This document shows positions 16,927 through 24,721 of a stretch of 64,000 nucleotides of DNA, piece after piece. Below the pieces are notes generated by a model. The model saw nothing but the letters and a program-made list of their open reading frames with translations. It was not told the DNA's origin and ran no database searches. The first letter of the stretch is position 1; every line of letters starts with the position of its first letter. This DNA comes from Brevibacillus dissolubilis. Its GTDB lineage: Bacteria > Bacillota > Bacilli > Brevibacillales > Brevibacillaceae. The stretch spans positions 372,001 through 436,000 of the forward strand of contig NZ_VCNA01000002.1 of NCBI RefSeq assembly GCF_006170445.1. Direction: 5' to 3'. The position numbers and the translations under genes are program-made.

Positions 16927-17235
16927 ATGGATAAAAAAGAACTGGAACAGCAGATTATCGCCAACTACCAACGCGACGAGGGAATGATGATTCTCGTTTT
17001 TGCTCAATGGTGTGCCAATAACGGAGTGGATGCACAGGAACTCTACCGCCAAGCCTATCCGCAACAGGCGGCCAATCCGCTTTTGCAGCAGATGGTAGAT
17101 TTGACTGTGCCAAAGGAAGAGTCGGAGGAGATCCCGCACGAGACACTGCTTGCGGTTCTATCGATGTTTGGCAATGATGACCTGGCGTTCGTGGTCAGCG
17201 AAGAGATCGAGCGGCTGAAAAAAGCCGGGAAGTAG
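16927..17235 (+). CDS. Conserved small acidic protein of unknown function
   Basis: 102 residues, predicted mostly alpha-helical and acidic, with no signal peptide or membrane segment. It has a good ribosome site (GAGGAGAG, about 7 nt before ATG). I do not recognise a family. Landmarks are a MILVFAQWCANNGVDA block near residue 20 and LLAVLSMFGNDDLAFV near residue 78. It is divergent from the repeat-rich secreted protein and convergent with degV. The 260 nt before it (16667-16926) are AT-rich and hold only the two divergent start regions as far as I can see. Confidence 0.7.
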   Translation: MDKKELEQQIIANYQRDEGMMILVFAQWCANNGVDAQELYRQAYPQQAANPLLQQMVDLTVPKEESEEIPHETLLAVLSMFGNDDLAFVVSEEIERLKKAGK

Positions 17236-17360
17236 ACTGGTTCATTAAGAGGGTATCGTAAGAACAGGTACCATTCGGATGAACAAATAGAGAGGTATCA
17301 AAACTAGGCTGGTGAACCCGATTGTGTTCCCGGCTTTTTTCCGTGTCACTACACAAAAAA

Positions 17361-17388
17361 ACGAGCACAGACACATCGTCTGACTCGT
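17361..17388. terminator. Bidirectional terminator between the 102-residue protein gene and degV
   Basis: ACGAG-x2-CAGAC pairs with GTCTG-x-CTCGT; a run of seven A lies on the left and five T on the right, so it can serve both convergent genes. Confidence 0.75.
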
Positions 17389-17402
17389 TTTTCTTTCTAC
17401 TC

Positions 17403-18270
17403 CTACGCCCGTTCCCGCTCTGTCGGATACCAGCAGATCCCCATCGTGCCTTGACCAGTATGCACACCGATCACCGGCCCCATGTTGGCTGTATCGACAG
17501 TCAGGTGCGGATAGACCGACTCGATCTCCTGCTTCCAAGCGGTCGCCTCTTCCTGTGCGTTATTATGCAGGATGCCGACGCGCAGGCGCTGTCCGCTCTT
17601 GGCTGCCTCTTCGAAAAATTGCAGCATCCGGGCCTTCGCCTTTTTCAGACCCCGTACCTTGTCGACGGAGACGATTTTGGTCTCTTGGAAGGATACCAAT
17701 GGCTTGATATTGAGCAAGCTTCCGAGCAGGTATTGTGTCCCGCTGACCCGTCCCCCGCGATGAAGCAGCTCCAAGTCATTGACCATAATATAGGAACGGA
17801 TTTGCGGTGGAATCGTGCGCAGATACGTGACGATCTCTTCCACGGTCGCTCCTTCCTTTTCCATCTGAATGCCCTCAAACAGCATGCTGGCCATCGGATA
17901 AGCGCCCATCCACGAGTCGATCACTTCTACGTTGAATCCCACCATCTCGGCCGCCATTTTGGAGGTCTGGTACGTCCCGCTGATCCCGCTCGATACGTGC
18001 AGGGCGATACCCTGTTCGTAGCCTTCTGCTTTGAGTCGTTCATACAGCGCGACGAAATCTCCGATGGCTGGCTGAGAGGTTTTTGGCATTTCTTTACAAG
18101 ATTTTAATTTATCAAAAAATTCTTCAAACGTAAGGTCTACGCCCTCTTTATACTGCGCATCCGCAAAAATGATCTGCAGGGGAACAACGTGAATGTCGTG
18201 CTTTTGAATCTCTTCCGTGCTCAGGTAACAAACGCTATCCGTAATCCATGCTATTTTTTTCAGACATCAT
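17403..18270 (-). pseudogene. degV: DegV family fatty-acid-binding protein, reading frame broken by an A7 run
   Basis: DegV proteins bind fatty acids (FakB-type partners of a fatty acid kinase). From ATG 18089 the frame is open for 228 residues with the typical LPKTSQP-like MPKTSQPAIGDF, GISGTYQTS, MGAYPMAS and LLHRGGRVSGTQ motifs. Upstream, the missing N-terminus is intact in sequence (KIAWITDSVCYLS, then HVVPLQIIF) but has no start codon in that frame. An ATGATG with AGGAG just upstream (18265-18270) lies one base out of phase. The two frames meet at seven A residues (18254-18260 on this strand); six A would give MMSEKIAWITDS in frame. This is therefore a one-base insertion, a sequencing error or a slippage site. 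Confidence 0.85.
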
Positions 18271-18376
18271 CACTCCTGATCATATATAAGCAAAACATAA
18301 TAACCATTTGGAGTCTCCAATATACTATGAAAAAAGCAGGAGTACAAGCGAGTTCACCATTTCGGCAAATGAAAAA

Positions 18377-18404
18377 AGAACTGCCCCAGTAAAGGGTCAG
18401 TTCT
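18377..18404 (-). terminator. Intrinsic terminator of the cold-shock gene
   Basis: AGAACTG and CAGTTCT flank a further CCC/GGG pairing; six T residues follow on the minus strand, 24 nt after the csp stop codon. Confidence 0.85.
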
Positions 18405-18427
18405 CTTGTTTCGTCCGGGTAAACGGA

Positions 18428-18628
18428 TTAGAGTTTTACCACGTTGGAAGCTTGTGGGCCACGGTTGCCTTCGGTTACTTCGAATTGAACCTTTTGACCT
18501 TCTTCAAGCGTCTTGAAGCCGTCACCGGTGATAGCAGAATAGTGAACGAACACGTCGTTGTTAGATTCTGTCTCGATGAAACCATAGCCTTTTTCTGCGT
18601 TGAACCATTTTACTGTACCTGTTTGCAT
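18428..18628 (-). CDS. csp: CspA-family cold-shock protein
   Basis: 66-residue single OB-fold nucleic-acid-binding protein. The N-terminus [18 protein letters not shown] holds RNP-1 (KGYGFI), and DVFVHYSAI is RNP-2. It acts as an RNA chaperone and antiterminator at low temperature (family role). The start used has GGAGG 8 nt upstream; a longer frame beginning five codons earlier lacks a ribosome site. A leader of about 115 nt between the predicted promoter and the ATG fits the temperature-responsive leaders of csp mRNAs. Confidence 0.97.
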   Translation of the reverse strand: MQTGTVKWFNAEKGYGFIETESNNDVFVHYSAITGDGFKTLEEGQKVQFEVTEGNRGPQASNVVKL

Positions 18629-18749
18629 AAATATAACCTCCAACTTTCATTCACTTATTAAGAAGAATTACTCACGTGGAATAACTCTTCATAATATTTG
18701 AATCATTTTAAACACATGTAGATGGTAAGCCTTTACAAATGTTACACTA

Positions 18750-18778
18750 ACTATATCATTTTTTTACTAGACCGACAA
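18750..18778 (-). promoter_or_regulatory. Sigma-A promoter of csp
   Basis: TTGTCG, a 17-nt spacer (containing seven A) and TATAGT on the minus strand. The predicted start near 18743 gives a 115-nt untranslated leader. The stretch 18780-18995 to its right is AT-rich and I see no gene in it. Confidence 0.65.
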
Positions 18779-18995
18779 GGAATCCGCCTTGAGAATCGTA
18801 GGACAAAATCTTCGAGAATTCGACCAAATATGCTGTTTCATACATAGATATACGTCTTCTGTGCAAAACTTGTTGCAAAATGTTGAAAGCGTAAAAACCC
18901 TATTGTTTAGTATCATTTACATTTATTATGAAAATATTACGATCTGATACCCGCTCCCGTATATTTTAAAACCATTAAATTTTTCGTTAAGTGTA

Positions 18996-19024
18996 TTGAC
19001 GCAGTTTATTCACGTTGATACCAT
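18996..19024 (+). promoter_or_regulatory. Possible promoter of the AbrB-type gene
   Basis: TTGACG, a 17-nt spacer and TACCAT. The -35 box is good and the -10 box weak (4 of 6). It lies 73 nt before the start codon. Confidence 0.45.
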
Positions 19025-19096
19025 ACTACATAGAAACTTGTCACATCCTATTATTTTGAAAAAGATTCAACAAAATTGAAAAGGGGAAGTTAATAG

Positions 19097-19348
19097 ATGA
19101 AGTCCACAGGTATTGTTCGTAAAGTTGATGAGCTGGGTCGTATCGTACTGCCGATCGAATTGCGCCGTACGTTGGATATTGAAATCAAAGATCCAATGGA
19201 GATTTATGTCGACGGAGAGCGTATTATCTTGAAAAAATATGCACCTTCCTGCATTTTTTGCGCAAATGCCGACAAAATCACCCATTTCAAAGGCAAAATG
19301 GTCTGCGTCGATTGTTTGGGCGATATGAACGTCACACAAGGCAACTAA
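19097..19348 (+). CDS. AbrB-family transition-state regulator with CxxC pairs
   Basis: 83 residues. The N-terminal swapped-hairpin DNA-binding domain is canonical (STGIVRKVDELGRIVLPIEL, then RRTLDIEIKDPMEIYVD). In place of the multimerisation tail of Bacillus subtilis AbrB it ends with CIFCANAD and CVDCLGDM, two CxxC motifs 18 residues apart, consistent with a small zinc ribbon. It probably regulates stationary-phase or sporulation genes; targets are unknown. AAAGGGGAAG precedes the ATG, and a terminator follows at 19386. Confidence 0.93.
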   Translation: MKSTGIVRKVDELGRIVLPIELRRTLDIEIKDPMEIYVDGERIILKKYAPSCIFCANADKITHFKGKMVCVDCLGDMNVTQGN

Positions 19349-19385
19349 GCTTCTTTTCAGCCAATTACATCGAACCGTTGATGGA

Positions 19386-19418
19386 AAACCAGGGACACCG
19401 CTGAGGCCCTGGTTTTTT
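19386..19418 (+). terminator. Intrinsic terminator after the AbrB-type gene
   Basis: AAACCAGGG pairs with CCCTGGTTT around a 12-nt loop, followed by a T run. Confidence 0.88.
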
Positions 19419-19471
19419 TGTGTTTTGCTCCACTGGGTATCTCGTCCCAATCATTTAAAAACAATCTTTAA

Positions 19472-19486
19472 TTATAATTATTATAA
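19472..19486 (+). promoter_or_regulatory. PerR box upstream of katA
   Basis: A perfect 7-1-7 inverted repeat, TTATAATTATTATAA, identical to the published Bacillus Per-box consensus. It lies 8 bp upstream of the -35 box of the catalase promoter. PerR-Fe would repress here and release on hydrogen peroxide. The perR gene is not in this window. Confidence 0.9.
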
Positions 19487-19493
19487 AAAAGTA

Positions 19494-19521
19494 TTGATTT
19501 TTAACTGAGAGATGTTATCAT
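19494..19521 (+). promoter_or_regulatory. Promoter of katA
   Basis: TTGATT, a 16-nt spacer and TATCAT, directly downstream of the PerR box and about 40 nt before the katA start. Confidence 0.6.
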
Positions 19522-19564
19522 TTCAATTATCAAAGGTTACATAAACTCGACGAGGTGATCTGAA

Positions 19565-21034
19565 ATGACTCAACACAACAACAGACTTACGACAAGCTGG
19601 GGTGCTCCAGTCGGTGACAATCAAAACTCCATGACAGCTGGTATGCGCGGCCCAACCTTGATCCAAGATGTGCATCTCTTAGAAAAATTGGCTCATTTCA
19701 ATCGCGAGCGTGTGCCTGAGCGCGTGGTTCATGCCAAAGGGGCTGGTGCTCATGGTTATTTTGAAGTGACGAATGATCTGACCAACTATACGAAGGCTGC
19801 TTTCTTATCCAAAGTAGGCAAGCGCACTCCGATGTTTATCCGCTTCTCCACCGTGGCTGGGGAAAACGGTTCTGCTGATACCGTGCGTGACCCGCGTGGT
19901 TTTGCCGTCAAATTCTATACCGAAGAGGGCAACTATGATCTGGTTGGGAACAACACGCCGATCTTCTTCATCCGCGATGCGATCAAGTTCCCTGACTTCA
20001 TCCACACCCAAAAACGTCATCCGCAGACCCATCTGAAAAACCCTACAGCGGTCTGGGATTTCTGGTCCCACTCCCCTGAGTCTCTGCACCAAGTCACCTA
20101 TCTAATGGGCGACCGCGGGATTCCTGCCACCTACCGTCATATGAACGGCTATGGCAGCCATACCTTCAAATGGGTCAATGCTCATGGTGAAGCTGTCTGG
20201 GTCAAATACCACTTCAAAACCGAGCAAGGTGTGCAAAACCTCTCTGAAGAGATCGCAGCCCGCATCGCTGGGGAAAATCCGGATTATCATACCGAAGACC
20301 TGTTCAATGCGATCGAAAACGGGGAATTCCCTGCCTGGACGCTGTATGTCCAGATCATGCCTCTCGAAGATGCCAATACGTACCGTTTCGATCCGTTCGA
20401 TGTGACCAAGACTTGGAGCCATAAGGATTATCCGCTGATCGAAGTGGGCCGGATGGTTCTCGACCGTAATCCGGAGAACTATTTTGCTGAAGTAGAGCAG
20501 GCTACCTTCTCCCCTGGCACGCTGGTTCCTGGTATTGATGTCTCCCCGGACAAAATGCTGCAAGGCCGTCTGTTCGCCTACTCTGATGCGGCCCGTTACC
20601 GTGTCGGTGCGAACCACCAGTCCCTGCCGATCAACCGTCCACATCATGAAGTCAAAAACTATCAACGCGATGGTCAAATGCGTCATGACTCGAACGGTGG
20701 CGGCTCTGTCTACTACGAGCCAAACAGTTTCGGCGGGCCAACCGAATCTCCTGAGCATAAACAGGCTCCCTTCCCTGTCTATGGCATGGCTGATAGTGTC
20801 GCTTATGACCACGATGACCACTATACACAAGCAGGTGATCTGTACCGTCTGATGAGCGCGGACGAACGTACCCGTCTCGTACAGACGATTGTGAATTCCA
20901 TGAAGCCTGTGACAAGCGATGAGATCAAGCTCCGTCAGATCCGGCATTTTTACAAGGCAGACGCTGAGTATGGTACACGTATTGCACAAGGTCTTGGTCT
21001 GCCGGTGCCGCAAGAGGTCAAATCATCCGAGTAA
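19565..21034 (+). CDS. katA: Haem catalase KatA (small-subunit type)
   Basis: Decomposes hydrogen peroxide in the cytoplasm. 489 residues, typical of small-subunit catalases. The distal His motif is [17 protein letters not shown]; the NADPH/haem region includes [20 protein letters not shown], with the distal Asn downstream in the [12 protein letters not shown] stretch. The proximal haem-ligand Tyr is in [23 protein letters not shown] lies 7 nt before the ATG. Control by PerR is predicted from the box at 19472. The next gene is a 39-codon zinc-ribbon ORF 30 nt downstream, probably on the same message. Confidence 0.98.
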   Translation: MTQHNNRLTTSWGAPVGDNQNSMTAGMRGPTLIQDVHLLEKLAHFNRERVPERVVHAKGAGAHGYFEVTNDLTNYTKAAFLSKVGKRTPMFIRFSTVAGENGSADTVRDPRGFAVKFYTEEGNYDLVGNNTPIFFIRDAIKFPDFIHTQKRHPQTHLKNPTAVWDFWSHSPESLHQVTYLMGDRGIPATYRHMNGYGSHTFKWVNAHGEAVWVKYHFKTEQGVQNLSEEIAARIAGENPDYHTEDLFNAIENGEFPAWTLYVQIMPLEDANTYRFDPFDVTKTWSHKDYPLIEVGRMVLDRNPENYFAEVEQATFSPGTLVPGIDVSPDKMLQGRLFAYSDAARYRVGANHQSLPINRPHHEVKNYQRDGQMRHDSNGGGSVYYEPNSFGGPTESPEHKQAPFPVYGMADSVAYDHDDHYTQAGDLYRLMSADERTRLVQTIVNSMKPVTSDEIKLRQIRHFYKADAEYGTRIAQGLGLPVPQEVKSSE

Positions 21035-21064
21035 TACAAATCATGTAGAATCAGGTGAACCATC

Positions 21065-21184
21065 ATGACAAAACCAAAAGTGCTCTGCCCCGTCTGCCAG
21101 ACTGAAATCAAGCAGCTCAAGCATAGCAGCAAGTGTGGTTGTGGCAGCAGATTTATGACGGTGAAACGATCCTTCAACCGATAA
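21065..21184 (+). CDS. 39-residue zinc-ribbon microprotein downstream of katA
   Basis: Short ORF with CPVC near the start and CGCG 14 residues later, so four Cys in two CxxC-like knuckles (residues 8, 11, 24 and 26), and a basic C-terminus (VKRSFNR). AGGTGA lies about 6 nt before the ATG. It sits between katA and the shared terminator at 21257, so it is probably cotranscribed with katA under PerR control. I know no named family; function is not assigned. Confidence 0.6.
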   Translation: MTKPKVLCPVCQTEIKQLKHSSKCGCGSRFMTVKRSFNR

Positions 21185-21256
21185 GGGAGTGACGCAGCTG
21201 CTGCCTTCAGTGCCGACTGGGTCATCCGTACGGAATAAGTAGAATCCATACATGAA

Positions 21257-21294
21257 AAAGCCCGCCTTTGCTCACGATCGCAAAGGCGGGCTTT
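21257..21294. terminator. Bidirectional terminator between the katA unit and nadE
   Basis: A 14-bp perfect stem (AAAGCCCGCCTTTG / CAAAGGCGGGCTTT) around a 10-nt loop, with A and T tracts on both sides. It serves both convergent units. Confidence 0.9.
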
Positions 21295-21339
21295 CTTGCT
21301 GTTCTTGTATTTTCTGGGATGCATCCCGTTTCTTTTATT

Positions 21340-22164
21340 CTATTCTTTCCACCATGCATCAAATGGGGTCGTCGGGAGATGGCGCTTGTGGCGGGTCATG
21401 ATGTAACGCGCATCCAGCTTAGCCGCTACTTCGGCTGGGACGGATTTGCCTTCGAGGTAGTCGTCGATCTGCTCATAGGTGATACCGAGTGCCTCTTCGT
21501 CTGGGAGGAGCGGCTTATTGTCTTCGAGATCAGCGGTCGGGACTTTCAGGTAGATCCCAGGGTCGGCACCGAGGTGTTGGAGGAGCTGTCTGCCTTGGCG
21601 TTTGGAGAGTCCTGTGAGTGGTGTGAGATCGCAGGCTCCGTCGCCATGCTTGGTGAAAAAGCCAGTGATCGCTTCCGCAGCATGGTCGGTACCGATGACC
21701 AGGCAGCCATGGTGACCGGCGATGTCGTATTGGACCTTCATGCGCTCACGTGCTTTGCGGTTGCCGCGCAGGAAGTCAGAGAGGGACTCACCGACTTGCT
21801 CGTTCCAGACCGTATCAGCGGCGTCGACGGCGGGTTTGATATTGAAGGTATAGGTTTTGTCCGGTTGGATGAAAGCCAGAGCGCGTTGGGCATCTGCTTC
21901 GTCTTGCTGTACGCCGTACGGGAGGCGGACTGCGATGAAAATATAGTCCTGCCCTGTCTCAGCGCGGAGCTGTTCGATAGCCAGTTGGGCGAGTCGTCCG
22001 GCGAGGGAGGAGTCTTGTCCACCGGAAATGCCGAGGACGTAGCCTTTGGCCTTGGTAGCGAGCAGGTAGTTTTTGAGGAATTGGGTGCGGAATTCTACTT
22101 CCTGCTTGGCGTCGATGACGGGCTTGACGTCCAGTTCTTTCATGATTTGCTGTTGGAGGCTCAT
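21340..22164 (-). CDS. nadE: Ammonia-dependent NAD synthetase NadE
   Basis: Makes NAD from deamido-NAD, ATP and ammonia. 274 residues, the length of the single-domain enzyme with no glutaminase domain. The PP-loop is [45 protein letters not shown] and [18 protein letters not shown] are further family blocks. AAAGGAGAG precedes the ATG. pncB and pncA lie upstream on the same strand, but element 1 (22279) intervenes. Together they form a nicotinamide/nicotinate salvage set. Confidence 0.97.
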   Translation of the reverse strand: MSLQQQIMKELDVKPVIDAKQEVEFRTQFLKNYLLATKAKGYVLGISGGQDSSLAGRLAQLAIEQLRAETGQDYIFIAVRLPYGVQQDEADAQRALAFIQPDKTYTFNIKPAVDAADTVWNEQVGESLSDFLRGNRKARERMKVQYDIAGHHGCLVIGTDHAAEAITGFFTKHGDGACDLTPLTGLSKRQGRQLLQHLGADPGIYLKVPTADLEDNKPLLPDEEALGITYEQIDDYLEGKSVPAEVAAKLDARYIMTRHKRHLPTTPFDAWWKE

Positions 22165-22278
22165 GTGGGGGTTCTCTCCTTTTCTCTCTATCTTTTTATG
22201 TACGTGGGTATGTATTGGTTAGTGTAAGTAGGATGGTGAGGGATTGTCAACATCGGCGGTAGCTTTCGGGGTTTGGTG

Positions 22279-22512
22279 AGAGAGGCAGCGGCTGGCAGGT
22301 GGCGCGCCAGATTTAAACCCCTTCGGAAGAAGGGAAAGCTGGCCGCTGCGGGAAGAGAAAGGGCTTGTCCGCGGCAAAAAGGTTCGAGGAAGCGGGTTCA
22401 AGCGAAGGGGTTTGCCTCTGGGTGGTTTCAGGGAAGTATGGACGCCCTTTCTCTTCCCTTCGCTGGGTGGGGGTTTAAAAAAGGCTTGCCACCTGCCAGC
22501 CGCCGCCTCTCT
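22279..22512 (+). repeat. Structured intergenic element, copy 1 of 3
   Basis: 234 bp between nadE and pncB. Outer stem P1 is 22279-22303 with 22488-22512 (25 bp, one mismatch). P2 is 22312-22318 with 22473-22479. P3 is a hairpin at 22319-22334 with a GGAA loop. P4 is 22350-22364 with 22444-22458 (15 bp, perfect). CCGCTGCG (22343), CTTGTCCGCGGCAAAA (22364) and CGCTGGG (22461) recur in the other two copies, while stem sequences differ. The GNRA loop favours this strand as the RNA strand (inference). No plausible protein is encoded. The rest of 22165-22643 holds only the nadE start region and AT-rich sequence. Confidence 0.75.
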
Positions 22513-22643
22513 GCCAGCCTATCGTGATTGAACCGCATGCGCTCAGTTGTTCCCTACGCTTCCTCTGTTCACTCACAGATTTTTTTAGATTCCGCTTACC
22601 TAAATCTGATTGATCGTTCAACCATTCACATAAATCCTATCTC

Positions 22644-24098
22644 CTACCGCTTCGAATGCTTCTGTATCAAATCCATCTTCATATCCCATACCGCCTGGCT
22701 CAGATCGACCGGATACTTCTCGGGGTTCAGCTTGCGCAGGTATTCATCCCAGAACAGGCTGAACTGACCTTTGTGATATTCTTTGATCTCGGCGAGGCTG
22801 GGTAATTCATACACTTGTTTACCAGCTTGGAAGACAGGGACGAGCAATTGGACCGCATCATAGTGGACGACGAATTTATGCAGGTAGGTATGGACGGGGT
22901 CGAACAGCTTGAGCTTGGGCTGGTTATGTACGTTTTCGTCGCGCAGGGCGATGTAGTCTCCTTCGGCTTTGCCGGTGTCGCGGTTGATGATGCGGTAGAC
23001 GGTTTTGTTGCCGGGAGTGGTGATTTTCTCGGGGTTGCCGGAGATTTTGATGGTGGGGATGAACTGGCCGTCTTCTTCTTTTGCCACCACTTTGTAGACG
23101 CCTCCGAGGGCGGGATTGTCAGCGGCAGTGATCAGCTGAGTACCGACGCCCCATGTGTCTACCTTGGCTCCTTGGGCTTTGAGGTTGAAAATCACATGCT
23201 CGTCGAGATCGTTGGAGGCGACGATTTTGACATCAGGCAGTCCTGCTTCATCCAGCATCCGGCGCGCTTGGATGGAGAGATAGGCCATATCGCCGGAGTC
23301 GAGGCGGATGCCGTGCAGTTTTTTGCCTGCGGCTTGCAATCTCTTGCCTACCTTGATCGCGTTGGGGATGCCGCTTTTGAGCGTGTCATAGGTGTCGACG
23401 AGCAGGGTGACATTGGACGGCAGGGCATCTGCGAAGCGCTGGAATGCCTCCTCCTCGCTCTCGTGATCTTGTACCCATGCATGGGCGTGCGTACCCTTCG
23501 ACGGGATACCAAACAGCATGCCCGCCCGCATATTCGATGTAGCATCAAAACCAGCAAGATACGCAGCACGGGCGCCCCAGACGGCAGCGTCAGCCTCCTG
23601 CGCGCGGCGGGAACCGAATTCAAGCAGGATTTCATTCGGAGCGACCTGGCGGATGCGGGCCGCTTTGGTGGCGACGAGGGTCTGGTAATTCATGAAGTTG
23701 AGAATCGCCGTCTCTAAGAGCTGCGCCTCGAACACACGGGCTTCAACCCGGACAAGCGGTTCATTGGGGAACACGAGTGTCCCCTCTTTGACACAATGCA
23801 GATCACCCGTGAATTTGAAGGATGTAAGCTCCTCTAAAAATCCCGGATCGTACTGCTCCTCCTGCTCAGCGAGATACTGGATCAGTTCGTCGGAAAAACG
23901 CAGGCTGTTGATATAATGCACGATCCGCTCTAACCCGGCAAACACGGCATACCCGTTGCCGAACGGTAGCTTGCGGAAATACGCTTCAAAAATGCGCTTT
24001 TTGTTGTGCGTCCCGTTTTTCCAGTGGGCATACATCATATTGATCTGATATTTATCGGTGTGAAGCGTGAGATTGTCGTAATCGGCATTGATGTTCAT
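22644..24098 (-). CDS. pncB: Nicotinate phosphoribosyltransferase
   Basis: Converts nicotinate and PRPP to nicotinate mononucleotide in NAD salvage. 484 residues. LTLHTDKYQINMMYAHW opens the domain. ILLEFGSRRAQEADAAVWGARAAY, GIPSKGTHAHAWV and VDTYDTLKSGIPNAI are the conserved active-site regions. HGIRLDSGDMAYLS holds the RLDSGD phosphoribosyl-binding motif. CGGAGGATC precedes the ATG. pncA lies 20 nt upstream, so the nicotinamidase product feeds this enzyme directly. Confidence 0.96.
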   Translation of the reverse strand: MNINADYDNLTLHTDKYQINMMYAHWKNGTHNKKRIFEAYFRKLPFGNGYAVFAGLERIVHYINSLRFSDELIQYLAEQEEQYDPGFLEELTSFKFTGDLHCVKEGTLVFPNEPLVRVEARVFEAQLLETAILNFMNYQTLVATKAARIRQVAPNEILLEFGSRRAQEADAAVWGARAAYLAGFDATSNMRAGMLFGIPSKGTHAHAWVQDHESEEEAFQRFADALPSNVTLLVDTYDTLKSGIPNAIKVGKRLQAAGKKLHGIRLDSGDMAYLSIQARRMLDEAGLPDVKIVASNDLDEHVIFNLKAQGAKVDTWGVGTQLITAADNPALGGVYKVVAKEEDGQFIPTIKISGNPEKITTPGNKTVYRIINRDTGKAEGDYIALRDENVHNQPKLKLFDPVHTYLHKFVVHYDAVQLLVPVFQAGKQVYELPSLAEIKEYHKGQFSLFWDEYLRKLNPEKYPVDLSQAVWDMKMDLIQKHSKR

Positions 24099-24118
24099 GG
24101 AGGATCCTCCGCCCTGTT

Positions 24119-24667
24119 TTATTGACCGATGATGGTTGCACCGAGGCTGCCCTTAAAATGAGCGAGTGCCCATGCATGGCCGTCCTGATTGAAGCTTTGC
24201 ACCGCATCGGCGTGTACCGTGATCGCAAAGCCGCGGTTATACGCATCGACCGCTGTGTGCAGGACGCAGATATCGGTGCAGACGCCGACGAGATGCACTT
24301 CATGGATTCCGCGCTCACGCAGGCGGATTTCCAGATCTGTCCCGGCAAACGCACTGTATCTGGTTTTGGACATATAATAAATGTTGTCTTGGTTCGCTTG
24401 ATAGACATCGTCGAGCTTCCCATACAGATCGCGGCCCGGCGTACCATAGATATTGTGCGGCGGAAACAGCTTGCTCTCCGGATGGTACGGATCGCTCTCC
24501 TCATGCCCGTCGACCGCCATCACGACGAACTCGCCTGCCTGCACGAATTCCTCTGTCAGCGCCGCGATCCGCTCCTCGATTGCTTGCCCTGGGGCCCCGC
24601 AGGTAAGCCGTCCGTCATCCGCGACGAAATCATATGTATAATCAATCACAATCAGTGCCTTTTTCAT
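24119..24667 (-). CDS. pncA: Nicotinamidase / isochorismatase-family cysteine hydrolase PncA
   Basis: Deamidates nicotinamide to nicotinate. 182 residues. The N-terminal ALIVIDYTYDFV has the catalytic Asp. YYMSKTRYSAFAGT carries the catalytic Lys, and VGVCTDICVLHTAVDAYNRGF the nucleophilic Cys with the preceding cis-peptide region. I start at the ATG with GGGGAGG 8 nt upstream; the open frame extends 11 codons further without a better site. Pairing with pncB supports nicotinamide as substrate over isochorismate. Confidence 0.93.
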   Translation of the reverse strand: MKKALIVIDYTYDFVADDGRLTCGAPGQAIEERIAALTEEFVQAGEFVVMAVDGHEESDPYHPESKLFPPHNIYGTPGRDLYGKLDDVYQANQDNIYYMSKTRYSAFAGTDLEIRLRERGIHEVHLVGVCTDICVLHTAVDAYNRGFAITVHADAVQSFNQDGHAWALAHFKGSLGATIIGQ

Positions 24668-24721
24668 GACCAGATCCTCCCCTTTTTTTGTTACCATCAT
24701 AACACCAAAAAAAATACACCG

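Noticed and set aside
18090-18270. Programmed ribosomal frameshift as the main explanation for degV
   Set aside because: Slippage on seven A is possible, but DegV genes are not known to need it; a one-base error or mutation is simpler.
19805-21013. Long minus-strand open frames opposite katA (95 and 303 codons)
   Set aside because: They are shadows of the catalase frame, with no ribosome site and unusual composition; katA has all family motifs.
22279-22512. Identification of the three elements as HEARO/OMEGA RNA, group II intron, T-box or ordinary MITE
   Set aside because: No associated nuclease or reverse transcriptase frame, no T-box motif, no recognisable intron domain V, and the terminal inverted repeats differ completely between copies, unlike a recently moved MITE. 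A remote relation cannot be excluded without a search.
22273-22527. 84-codon frame across structured element copy 1
   Set aside because: It overlies both arms of the hairpins, is Arg/Lys/Gly-rich, has no ribosome site, and is not kept in copies 2 and 3.
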